Below, one piece after another: positions 24,262-36,200 of a stretch of DNA of 64,000 bases. Made by a program: the position numbers and the translations under genes. Origin of the DNA: Rhea pennata (lineage: Eukaryota > Chordata > Aves > Rheiformes > Rheidae); the NCBI RefSeq assembly GCF_028389875.1, contig NC_084674.1:10511501-10575500 (forward strand), read 5' to 3'. The notes beneath the pieces are model-generated. The model did not search any database. It worked only from the letters and a program-made list of their open reading frames with translations, and had not been told where the DNA came from. Position 1 is the stretch's first letter, and each line of letters opens with the position of its first letter.

Positions 24262-25936
24262 CTAAAAGAACTTCTCCAACTCATTAGTGATATCCTTAAT
24301 GCCAAGGGCATTAACTTCCTGTTCAGAAAAATGGTGGAGACGATGCTTTTCTTTTTGACACCGGATATCAGCTGAGGTTGCCACACTGCTGCGCTCCAGA
24401 CCCTCCATATCCCAAACGCTAGGGCCCCGGATTCGGGCAATCAGCTCATCCTGTTACAGAGACAGGTCGCTACCAAAGTCTGCTCTTCAGCCGAGGTTCA
24501 GACCCCCCAGACACCTCCTCTCGAGCTGCACCACCTCTCTGCAGCTTACCGTAGGAGCTCACGTCTTTCTCCAGAGCTGCCACGACACATTGCCCGCCTC
24601 ACTTCCCAGGCACACACCACACAACGGGGCACGTCTTTGCTGGACGGCGCAGCAGGACGGGAGACCGGCGGCAGCAGAGCATAAGACACCATAAAATGCT
24701 TTGGCAACCTGTGACAGCCCCAGCCAGCGAGGCTTCGTTGGACTACACTGCTGCGACTGGCCGCGCTAACCACGTCCCTTCTTCAGCGCATGGATTTCAA
24801 AGTTAGTCTTTCATGTCACGGGAGTTCGCCTTCTGTGGAAGACAGCAAGAAACAATCATTTTTGTTCTTCAAAGATAAACTGCCCTTTGGCTGTAATCAG
24901 ACTGCTCCTTTGTTTGGATCCTTCTTATTTCTAGAGTTTTCAGTACCAACTTTGCAATTTCTGTGTCATGCTGAGTTATCTTTTCCTCTGCACTCATTCC
25001 TAAAGTGCTGTTAGATAGCTTGCTGCAATGCAATTGCTTACTACAGGACCCTTATTTTTAAACCTACCTAATTTACTTCTCTCTCTACTGTCTCAGAAAC
25101 AGCAAATTCAGCTTTTCTTCCTCAAGTTAGCTGTAACCTCAGACAGGGCATGGCTGGGTATTCCCACAGGGAAGGTCACATTCTCATCTGTCTGTCCTAG
25201 GTATTTCTTTACATTTAAATTGTTGCAAGAAAAAAAAAAAGTCTGAAACTGCCAACGACTGCCTAGTTTTATGCTGATAGAGCCATCATAAGAAATCTGT
25301 GATTTCAACAGGATTCCTGAGATATGCATGCTTAGGGAAGTAGAGAGAAACATTGAACTAAAATTATCAACAGTGTGTAGAGCTGTTCTTCCAACACATC
25401 TCAGTCATATGCTCTGGTGGATTTTGTTGGTTCCTACCATATGCTGTGAGCTCCACGTGCACCCCACAGGCATGTGGACTCCATTTGTATGAAAATGCCA
25501 CTAGGTATACAGCTCATGCACGAGGCTGAGCACTTCTGACACCAGCCAAAAGAAAAGAGCAGAGCAAGCAGAAGCTCCACGGTTAACCTCAGAAAGAGGT
25601 ATCTTGCTCCCAAGTGCTGGCAACCCCAAATCACCGCAGGACATGATGCTGCACGATATGGCCTGGGATACCAAGGAGCGTGTCCATGTTCAACACCCCA
25701 TCGCGCTGGCAGCACCTTTAATCTATAGGTGCACTGTGCGCTCCCCGTACACGTACTCGCTGCACTTACAGTCGCTTGCCTTGAGGTATTGCCGCTCCTC
25801 ACAGCTGCTGGGTTTGCTCAGGCTTAAGCTTAAAATTACAGCTGTGTGAAACTAGCTGATCCATCTCCCGCTCCTTGTGCAGCTTCTCATGGTGAAGCAG
25901 CTCTGCAGTATGGCGAAGCCCACGTGTTTCGCTTCC
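24262..25936 (-). CDS. Unrecognised multi-exon gene, tentative model
   Basis: I do not recognise this gene. The best part is the last exon, 24262-24450: after an acceptor reading CTGTAACAG on the minus strand it encodes 62 residues beginning DELIARIRGPSVWDMEG, ending KDITNELEKFF and a stop, with mixed, well-used amino acids. A candidate preceding exon ends at 24563 (donor GTGAGC) and encodes VVAALEKD, which joins in phase 0; its 5' edge (perhaps 24597) is weak. Further upstream, 25803-25936 follows an acceptor (GTCAGACAG) and encodes a helical, charged stretch including GLRHTAELLHHEKLHKEREM. It could end at GTGAGG (25802/25801) or read on to a TGA. The overlapping frame is also protein-like as far as a GTAAGT donor (about 25770), so either the model or the sequence has a frame problem here. 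A CpG island at 26180-26770 fits a promoter. The whole could be a real gene or a decayed one. The joins are inference. Confidence 0.45.
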
Positions 25937-26179
25937 CTGTCTGACAAATCAGCTTTGGGTGAGGGAGAAGTACCCCAAACTACGGAAAGAGCTCAGGACA
26001 GCACCGTAGCAGAGCCAACCGCTCAGTAACCCAGTCCGGAAAACCTCGAGCAGGGCAGACGAAGGTGCTCCCCCCCCCCGTCCTTCCAGCTGACAACTGG
26101 GCAGATGCGTGCAACGGAGTCGCTTCTGCTTGCAAAGTGCAGAAGACAGAGGGAAAACACAAACCTCGGGACAGGGGCG

Positions 26180-26770
26180 GGGAGGCGCGCTGGGTAACAG
26201 CCGAAACTGCCGGCAGAGGTCAGCTGCAGCCCGCCGGGCCGGGCGTCCCCGGGGACGAGGGTCCCGCCGGGGGCCGCGGCCGAGCCGCGTAGGCGCCCGC
26301 CGCGCGGCCTCCCCGAGGGCGACGGGCTGCGCGGACTTTGCACCCGCGCAGGCACCACGGCTCTGCGGGCAGCCAGCGCGCAGGGCTGGTGCGAGCGCCC
26401 GGCGCACGCTCGCCCTTTCTCCCCGCGGCTCAAGGGCGGATTTGGGTTGCTGCTGTTTACTCCGAGCGCCCCTTTGAATCCTCTTTCCCTGCCCAGACAG
26501 CACGACCTACCCTGAATCGGAGGTCTGAACATCAGAAAAGCCGGAATTAGCGTCCGCACTGAAAATCCTGCTAGCGAAAGGATTCCCAAGTTGGAGGTTA
26601 AAGCAAAGCAGAGCTGCGGAGGAAGCAGGACGCGGCGGAGGCGGCGCGGGAAGGAGCTGCCGAGCGCGGACACGGCCGGCGCCCGCGACCTGACATCAGG
26701 GAGCCTCCGGCCAGGCAAGTCCCGGCTGCGGCAGTGGTGGGGACGCGTAACGCGGCGGGGGGAGGGGGGT
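26180..26770. promoter_or_regulatory. CpG island, candidate promoter of the minus-strand gene and/or ACOX2
   Basis: A dense CpG cluster between the unrecognised minus-strand gene and ACOX2. On the minus strand, an ATG encoding MFRPPIQ is followed by a good donor (GTAGGT at about 26512-26507), which would suit a first exon. On the plus strand CAG|GCAAGT at 26714/26715 could be a rare GC-type donor of an ACOX2 leader exon. Neither is proven. The position, 0.6 kb upstream of the ACOX2 start codon, makes a bidirectional promoter plausible. Confidence 0.5.
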
Positions 26771-27016
26771 TAATCGGCAGCGCTTAAAAGCCCTCATAGG
26801 CGTTAAGATATAACTGGGGGTTGTTCCAATCTTATTTTCTCATAAAATCCTGGGAACGGGCAGGCTGGTGAAAGTGAAGCAAAGCAAGCTTTTATGTAAT
26901 AAATAAATAAATAAATCATTAAAAATCTCCATTTTGAGCCCTTAGAGTACCCTGAACTTTCATATTCTCTACTGTTGCAACAGAGACAAGGCAGTGCTCA
27001 AACACTTATGTAAACC

Positions 27017-27019
<3 letters not shown>

Positions 27020-27049
<30 letters not shown>
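27020..27049. repeat. Poly-A tract
   Basis: Thirty consecutive As about 310 bp upstream of the ACOX2 start codon. Confidence 0.9.
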
Positions 27050-27051
<2 letters not shown>

Positions 27052-27360
27052 TCTGGCAGGCCTGCTGCTGCGTACAAAGTACACTTCTATCTCTTTTTTC
27101 AGACCACAGTGCTCTGCAATAGTTGCAGAAAGCTTCCCTGTGCCAGCTGCCCTTTGCCAGGGGTGAGCAAGGGAGCCCCAGATCAGCCAGGCTACCTGTG
27201 CCAGCACAAAAATCTTGGCCAACCTATTTGTAGTCAAGTTAAACCATTTGTCACTGCACTAAATGTCACCGTCATGTAAACGGAACAAGACATCAACCAC
27301 CAGTTCAAGGGATGCCAACTACCAAGTCCCATCCCTCTTGGCAGCAGCTCGGCTTCCAGG

Positions 27361-29843
27361 ATGGCTCTGCTGGATTCCAGCAGACACTCACGGGACTCCG
27401 TCCTCAGCGGGGTAAACCCCGACCTTGCCAGCGAGAGACTGACGGCCTCCTTCAGCGTGGAGAAGCTCACCGCCGTGCTGGACGGCGGTGCCGAGCACAC
27501 TCGGATGCGGAGGGCCATTGGTGAGTCAGTCCTACAAGGTCTGCTCCTTCTTCGCATGCTGTTTTTTGTATTCCTGGATATTTGCTTATTGTCTGTCTTT
27601 TAAGATAAAAGTAGCAGAGCGGAGTTGGTGCCCTCCACTGGTGTAAATCAACATGACCCTGTTGCTTCAGCTCCACCAGTTTACACCAGGCTGCCTTTCT
27701 GAAGCTTTTCCCTATCCCTATTCTCATCCCCAAGGCTTCTGGCAAGACTGGTTAAACTGGAATACAAGCGAGCAGCGCGCAGACAAGCCTTTCTGCGCAA
27801 GCAGACCTGCACGCGCAGAGGGGCTAGAGCTGCGCCGCAGATGCGCGACGCACGTTGTGCTTTGACCGAGGCAGAGCGACCCTCCTCAGCCAGGCGGGAA
27901 ACGCCTCGCGCACCACGGTGGGTCTGTCGCTTGGCGGGGGTGGGATGCTGTCTCGCTTGCAATGTGCAGGCTGAAAGATGACTTTGCTGAGAACGACTAG
28001 AGGAAAGGATGCTCTTTCGACCCTGTGGTTACACCCGTATGACAGTCTTAATGAATGAAAAGAGCACAAAGAACTGGAATTATGTGCTTTGTGGTATAAC
28101 TGTAATTAAGTGCGTCTTAACTGAGAACGGACTCAAAGGTTTCAAGGCAAAAAGGGACCAGTGTGATCGTCCAGACTGACATGGAAAGAGCAAGCCAAAG
28201 AGTTGCTCCCTAACACTGTGAAGGTCCAGTCAAGTCCCAAGCCGAGCTGCCATTTCCAAGTAGGACGCCCCAGCAGGTACCAGGGCAGCTCTGACCAGTA
28301 GCCACCTCTATGCAAAACTCATAATTTCAGCACTTGCTACCATTTAATCACAAGAACACCAATTAGAAACAGCCAGATTTGTAACACTTTCTATCTGAGG
28401 AAAAACTCTCCTGGTATAAAGTCACCTCCTACGCACCAACCAGGGAAGGTACCTTGCGCTCCAAGACGGAGCCTGCAGGTCTCGGCAATGTGTCGCAACA
28501 GGACTCCAGCTTCCTGCAGCAAGGCCACAGCAGAATAAACTGTCCTGTATTGCCTTACAGCTGAAGCTATTGAAAGCGACCCTGTATTTAGCCGAGAAAA
28601 TCAGTATTTCCAGAGCCAGAATGAGAGGTATGAAGCCGCGGTCAGAAAAGCTGTTCATCTCCAGAAAAAGATGCGTGAGATGGGATGGACTGAGAACGGG
28701 CCTGAAGTCAAGTACATTCACCGGTAACCTTTTTTTTTTTTTTTTTTTTTTAATATACAACTTTTTTTTTTTTGTTAAAATGCCTGTACGCCAACACAAT
28801 GAGCTTTGGCAAAGGCTGGGAGAGGCCAGCTGTTGATAGACAGGGCTTTGATACTGATGTGCCACAGGTTTTCATTTTAGCAGCATGCTTGGGAAAGGGG
28901 AAAATTATACGCAGAAGAGAACTTCTCAAGGAGCGGCACAGAAACAGGGTACTTCTGTATGAAAAGCAGCTTGGTAAAACACAGCAGTTCACATCACCAG
29001 CGTGATACATCCGCTTCAACAAGTTCCTAGCCTGTGCTGCAGCTCTCACACTACTCCTCAGCCATTTTTAAACCTATAATCAGAATTTTAAGTGGTGCTG
29101 TTTCAGCTACATAACTCATAGAGAGTTTGACTTTTTTTGAGAAAATGTCAAATTCAGCTAATCTAGAAAACTTGTATTCAATCAAAAATTACCAAACTAT
29201 GCTGGCATGACATGAGAACTTAGTTTGTACATAAATAGAAGGAAATACTTCCCGTAATTCTTTTGTTCAAGATTTTACCTTAGTACTTTGCATGGAGTTG
29301 AGCTCACTCTTGTAATTGTTTGCCCCCTTTCCCCCCGCCTTTGCTAAATAGAGATGCTCTATTGCTACCGCCCAGTGCACACGGCCAGTTTTGCAGGGTT
29401 ACGTACTCGCTAAGAAGGGGCAAGTTTAAAAGCATCTTTAAGAGAGTAGTGCCTCTGTCTTACAAAACACTGTTGACATTTTTCCAGTATTTCATCATGT
29501 GAAAATTATAATTTTTTTATGCTAAGCTCTTTGCCTCCTGTAGTGAGTAGGACTGATAAAAGGGGAAATTTTCTATCAAGAGCTCTTGGAGCTGATAATT
29601 ACATCTCCAAATAGAGAGCAGCTCTCCGCCCTCAGAAGGAAAAAAAACCCAAAGATTTTAAAAACTTCGCACAACTAAACAGCCCAGAGACTGTCCTGCC
29701 TATGCTTGCTTTTATCAAACACCCTGACGCCACAGGGTTTAGCAAGGCCAGCCTCGTACTAACTAGTATTTTGCAGAATTAAGAACATAGATTGCCTTCT
29801 AAGATAATTCTTTTGCTATGATACCCAGGTGAGCGGCAAGTTT

Positions 29844-29878
<35 letters not shown>

Positions 29879-30218
29879 TTATCAACAAAAAAACTGATGC
29901 CTCCTGGCATTGGACAGAGCACACCACTTGTACACATCTAAAACTCACCTTTGACATTTCAGTTAAAGTAATACTGTTTCTGGATGAGCTGCCAGAAGTT
30001 TATTAAGTTATCTCTGTTAATCATAGCTGTTTTCCTTTCAATTCTTCTTTGTTCATTTTTCCTCACTTTTTCAGCATAACTAATTCTCTCTCCAGTCTAG
30101 TATAAAAGAAAGGTCATAGTCACTTGTTGAAAATAAAAGGTATCTCTTAAGGTAGTTATCATAGCACTGGATAAAGAAGGTGCTAAAAAAATCACGCAGT
30201 ACCAATAAAAACAGCAGA

Positions 30219-30254
<36 letters not shown>

Positions 30255-33200
30255 GTATGTGAGCACATATATTCATATCTGTGAGGCAATTTAACCATAT
30301 TCTGAGGAATTCCAAAAAGAGGAAATATATTCCTCACATTCTCTTTTTATGATTTCTATCAAAAAAATAAAACCTCAAAACAGATGAGTTGCAGGTTTGC
30401 ACCATGAAAATTACTGCATCTAAGCGCTTCCAGCACGTTTTTTAGGATATGCACAGCCATACCAGATGGTGAAGGACCTGATCAGACACTAAAACAGGGC
30501 TTAGAAGGACATACTTGAATTTGTTCCACAAAAAAAAAAATAATAATAATAATAATTAGGCCAAAGCTCTACATACCCCAGTATCTTCTCTCTGATGAGT
30601 GACAGCAAACATTCAAGAAACAGTACAGCAACAAACCATATATACAAAGGTATTTTCCCAGAATGGGAATAGGAAGGTCAGGAAGTCCAAGTCTCAGATG
30701 ACAACAGGTGTAACACACCCAACACTGACTTGTCAGAGTGTTTTTTTCTTTTCTCCCTGCCCCATCTCAGGCTTAAGGTGTGTGTGGGGGGAGGTCACCT
30801 ACAAAGTCAAAAAAAGACGAGGAGAGATGTGCAGCCTTTGGAGCTGGACAGTGGTTTTTTAGAAGCTCAGCATCTGCTAATCAGAAAACAGGCCATAGCT
30901 CCAAGAGCAAGTGAAATACCAGCTAGTGGCACTTAAGCAAAGCATGTTATGAAAGAAGGAATGAAACCAGCCTGAAAGAGCACTTCTCCTGCACCACTAT
31001 ATCGATACCGTTCCTTGTGTAAGATATGACAATAAAGAAATCAAAGTTTGGCGGGTGGTACTATCTAGTGACTGCCACATGGCAATTGCCTCATTAAGCC
31101 CTGAAACCCTTGATCAGTCCAAAACTGCTCCTGTGCTTTCTCCCTAGGTGTCTTGCAGGAGACATAGCATTTCACCTTCACCGTGTCTTCATGAGAAGTA
31201 TTTCAGTACTGGGCTCTGATAAACAGGTTGCCAAGTGGATTCCTCTCGCCAGTGAACATCGAATTATAGGAAGCTATGCCCAGACTGAACTTGGACACGG
31301 TAAGGCTATGAAGGACATGTAGCATTGAAGGACATGTCCCTATGAAGGACATGGGACGGGAGGTACTGGCCTAGATTCTCAGGTAAATTTGAGTTCAAGC
31401 TGTCCAGAGTTTTGCTGAGGCAGGAATGGCCCGGGGCAAGGTGACACTTCCACTTGAGAGATTCCTTTCCTTCAGCGTTCCTCTGCAAGCTGGAGATGCA
31501 GTGGTTTTGGTTTTGTCCATTTAGAAAAAGTTCCAAAAGAGAAGAGGAAAGCTTATGGCTAGATGCCAGGCAGTCAAGATCGGCAGATGGGACGGTCACT
31601 AAAAGCCAGGCACTTAGCCAAAGCACAGTTTGGCTTCAGAGATCTTTCAGAAGATGGTGTAGGGTTGGCAGGGAAATTGTTCCACAACCACAAAAGCCTG
31701 GTAACACCCACTACCCTCCAATTCCCTAATCGTCTTTGTGATACACCTGGGAAATACTTTTCTGTTTGTGCGAGGATTGTTTTTGTTTGTTTGTTTTTGT
31801 TAAAGGAACTTATCTTCAGGGTCTGGAAACAACAGCAATCTTTGATATCGCTACTCAGGAGTTTATTCTGAACACACCAAAGATTTCTGCAATGAAGTGG
31901 TGGCCTGGGGACAGTAAGTACCACACAAAGTTTGGTATCCAAACTTGCCTCCTTCAGTTGTTAGGTCTGTCTTGCTCAAGCTCCATGTTTGAGGGCAAGG
32001 TGTTAGCAGGAAGAGACTTCAGCAGGAGTTGTGGAACGTCTATGGACAAGCAAGAGACCAAAGGATTGCACAGAAATTTAAAGGCCAGAAGGAAGCTACC
32101 ATTAGTTATTACAGATCTTGAGTGGCAAGGCTGGAGAATTTTACTCAGTGAAACTCCTGCCCCTGCAGGAATCGTTCTTCTCTTCTTCATAAGTGATATT
32201 CAGGCAGTCAGAAATTATACTGAGAGCAGCACACTCCATACAGCTCCAGTCTCCTAGGTAATAACTGGAGTTACTCAGTACAGCCACAGCACTTCCCATT
32301 TATGCTTCCCATAAAGCACTGCAGGTGCTTTAATTACTATTTCTTTTCATCTGGTGATGCAAACTGGACATCCAAGCTTCACAGGCAGCAAAAGAGGCAG
32401 AAGAATTATGTGACTTCTGAGAGCCAAGAGCAGAGTCAGGATGCAAATTTAGGCATTCTTGTGCTTCCAGCACCTACGGATCACACCTACCCTGACCCAC
32501 TTGTTAGCAGGACTGAACGCACAACCCATGTTGGCAGCTATTCATTATGGAAGCTTTTGGAGAGTACCTTGTCTTAAGGGAATGCGACGGTTTTCCTTCT
32601 TGCAGTGGGAAGGTCAGCAACCCACACCATTGCCTTTGCTCAGCTGTATGTCCGCGGAAAGTGCTACGGAGTGCATCCCTTCATCGTGCAGATACGCAGC
32701 CTTCAGGACCATTCGCCATGCCCAGGTAAACAGCTCCAGACTTTGCCACACTTCTGCAGGTACTCTGTCTATTTTGTCCTCAAGTATTTTCTAGGACACT
32801 GGACCCAGGGAGAGTGAGCACAAATAGTTATAACCACCAAAACCAAGCCAAGACAGACACCCAAGTATACAGCTACTAACCCTAACCCTTTTACCTAAAG
32901 GAAGATTTATTGCATCGTCATTCAAATGCAAATTAAACCCTCTACCTAATCAGTGTCACAGCTCCAACTCTGGACTGCTCTGGCCACCTCAACGTTAACA
33001 CCTCAGTCCTGACCCCAGTCAGCATCAGGGGATCAAGAAAGCAAACTATCATGGACCATACAAATGCCTATTTCATCCCTCAGGCAAGATCACCCGTGCT
33101 GGCGGAAAAGCACGGTTGAACACTCCCTTCCTTTGAGATCGCCAGCCTGTTGCAGAAGAGTGATAAAAGACTTCCAATAGAAGTAAATTGGATCTATTTT

Positions 33201-36200
33201 CTTATTCTGTAGGAGTGACTGCAGGAGACATTGGTCCCAAAATGAATTTTGAGCACATTGACAATGGCTACCTCATGCTGCAGAACGTACGCGTCCCCAG
33301 GGAGAACATGCTGAGCAAGTTTTGCGAGGTACATAAGGCATTTAAATCACAGACTTGCCAATCAGATTCTTACTGCACAGCCAGGGAGGCAACAGGGACT
33401 TGCCTAAGTTTCAGACAGAAATTTTAATTCTAGATGCACACAAGTTTCTGAAGTTTTTATCAAGGGTAGAAGTTATCCGAGTCCTAAATGTACTGCTGTC
33501 TCAGGAACATATCCAGGAGTTACAGCTTATAGGATAGGTAGACCATATGAGAGGCAAAAGCAGTAAGAGTTTCTCTCTCCAGCTGGATATATTTCATCCA
33601 TCATATCTGACAATATTTAGTTCTGTATTCAGGGAAAGGTTTCAAGCTTTTATTCTATACATAGAGATTGCAGAACCATCTTATGTACTGAAAAGTTACA
33701 GTATTGAAGAGGCATCCAAAACCTCTCTCTAATTCTAGGTTCAGCCAGATGGCACCTACGTAAGATGGGGGTCGCAGAAGATTAATTATTTCACAATGAC
33801 TACAGTACGCATTTCCGTCCTTACAGATGAAGTTATACTGCCTCTAATGAAAGCTTGCACCATCGCCATCAGATACTCTGCAGTTCGCCGGCAGTCCAAG
33901 TTAAAGCCTGGGTAATGCCACTCGATTTAGCAACTGTGGGAAGGGGATCGTACACCACATTCCCCCCAAACCATTCTTTATTTCTGCCTTTCATCTTGTC
34001 TTTCAGCACCTCATTGGCTTATTTCCCTCCCTAGACAGGAAGGTTATTACCAACACTCTTCTCCATTATTTATGTTAACAAGTTTCAAAGTACAAAAATA
34101 AGATCCTAACAGGAGCATGCTTTGTTTCAAACACAAAACTGAACACGAAAACATTGTATGACAAATTCCTGCAATAACTAGTTTCATCACTTGAAGTCCT
34201 AAGTTTACTAGACACAGGAAAAGTGGTAAAGAACAATAATATTAAAAATCCCAGAAAGCTTAAAATAATTTAGACTCAAGTATGTTCAAAGGAACTGAAG
34301 AGTCTGACTCATCAGAGAAGGAATTGTACATTTTTAACCTAATTATACATCCAAAAGGCAATTCTAGCTCAAGGAAGCTTTTCTGTTTTAGGACTGTTCA
34401 GATCAAAAAGTTAAAACCACCAGGAATGCAAAACAATCTACTTGTAGGTACAGCTGGTAAGAGGCCTGACTACGGCCTTGCCGTTCCTATTTTACATCAA
34501 AAGGAAACAACACTAAAGCACGGTTACATCCTCTGTCTGCCTTGCAGAGTCATCGGCTGGGGCTGGCACTCTCCTAATTCTGCCCGAGACCAGAGGGTCC
34601 AGTTTGAAAAGCGAAAGCTCTTCAGCTTTTGCTGAAGCCACTGCCTCAGCTATGATGTCCAATACCTTGCTGTCCTTCAAGGCTTCATCCTCTCCTGCAG
34701 CTCCTCTCCCCACTCAGGGCGGATTGATCACACAGAGCTTTTTCTAGTCTGCTCGTCTAATTCACCAGGGTGGCAGAAAGTTCACTTTTTTTTCCTGGTC
34801 AAGCTTGTTTTTTCCTAACAGCTTAGCAAGTTGGGTGGATTTGTTGGGCTGCCCAGCCTCAGAGGTAGCATGGGGGCAGGAGATCAACCTCTCCTCTTGG
34901 TGGCAATGAGCTGCCATTAAATCCACTCTGTCCTTTTCACGTGCCACTTCTCAGCAACCGAAGACGCAGGCAGTTAAGGTAACCTAACAGTCGCTGTGCC
35001 TGCACCCACAGCTCTTCAGGCTTCATCAGTTGTTTTCCAACAGGGAACAAGAAGCAAAAATCCTTGACTACCAAACTCAGCAACAGAAACTGCTGCCGCA
35101 GCTGGCAGCAGCCTACGCCTTTCATTTCATCAACACCTACCTGCACGAGCTGTTCAACACGGGGTACCAAGAGATCCAGGGCAGGAACTTTGACTTGCTG
35201 CCAGAGGTAAGCTGCTGCACAAACAGTTCCTAAGTTATTTTGCGTTTATGCTCTACTTCTCATCCCTAAATCTCAAAGGAAGTTTGCAAACTGCACATGG
35301 GTTCCTCTCACCACTGGTAACAGTAGAAAGCCAAAGCTCTAAAAGATTAGGTAACTTTCCCTACATCCACAACCAGTCAGCAAGAGTGTCAGCTTCACTG
35401 CCCAAACTTTTGGTTCCAAGAACTATCATAAAAGAAAAGGGGCTTGGAAAGCATGTTAATTTGATAAAAACTTTGCTCTGAGCAGCTGATGGTGCAAAGC
35501 CTTATTTCACAACTTCATCTACAAATTCACATGCAGATACTCACTTCTGGGCCAAAAACAAAAACATGGTTTTTCAGACTAAACACAAGATCTTGCAACC
35601 AAAAGCCTAAAACAAAAGTATACTTTGAATAGGGGCAGCCAAAGTCACTGTCACTGCTGCTTCTGGGAAACTTAAAAAAAAAAAAAAAAAAAAAAAAAGG
35701 CATGCCAAATTCAAGACAGAAACCAGAGGCCAGGCCAGAAGGCGAAGGAGGATCTAATGCCACAGAAATTGCACAAAATTAAAAAAGAAAACTGTCCTAT
35801 CTCTTTATAAACACACAGGATGGCTTTAAAACACATTCCCCATTAATACTTTGGGGGGGGGGGTGTTTTGTTTTTTGTTAAAAACAGCTTCATGCACTTT
35901 CTTCCGGGTTTAAAGCCATGGTCACTCAATACTGCACTTCAGGAGTGGAGATTTGCCTCAGGGCTTGCGGAGGACACGGGTACTCTCTGCTGAGTGGACT
36001 CCCTTCCTTGTACACTAATATACTTGCTTCTTGCATTTATGAAGGGGAAAACACAGTTTTGTTCCTGCAAACTGCCAGGTAACAATTCAATTTGCTTATC
36101 TAAAACCTCACTCCCTAATCTTTTCAACTTGTACCATGTCTTCTCCAAAACCAGTAAAACGAGCTACTCCTTTCCCATAACACCTTCTAAAAATACAACT

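Noticed and set aside
32878-32891. Telomere-like 'ctaaccctaaccc'
   Set aside because: Only two units, within an ordinary ACOX2 intron. This is too short to be an interstitial telomeric array.
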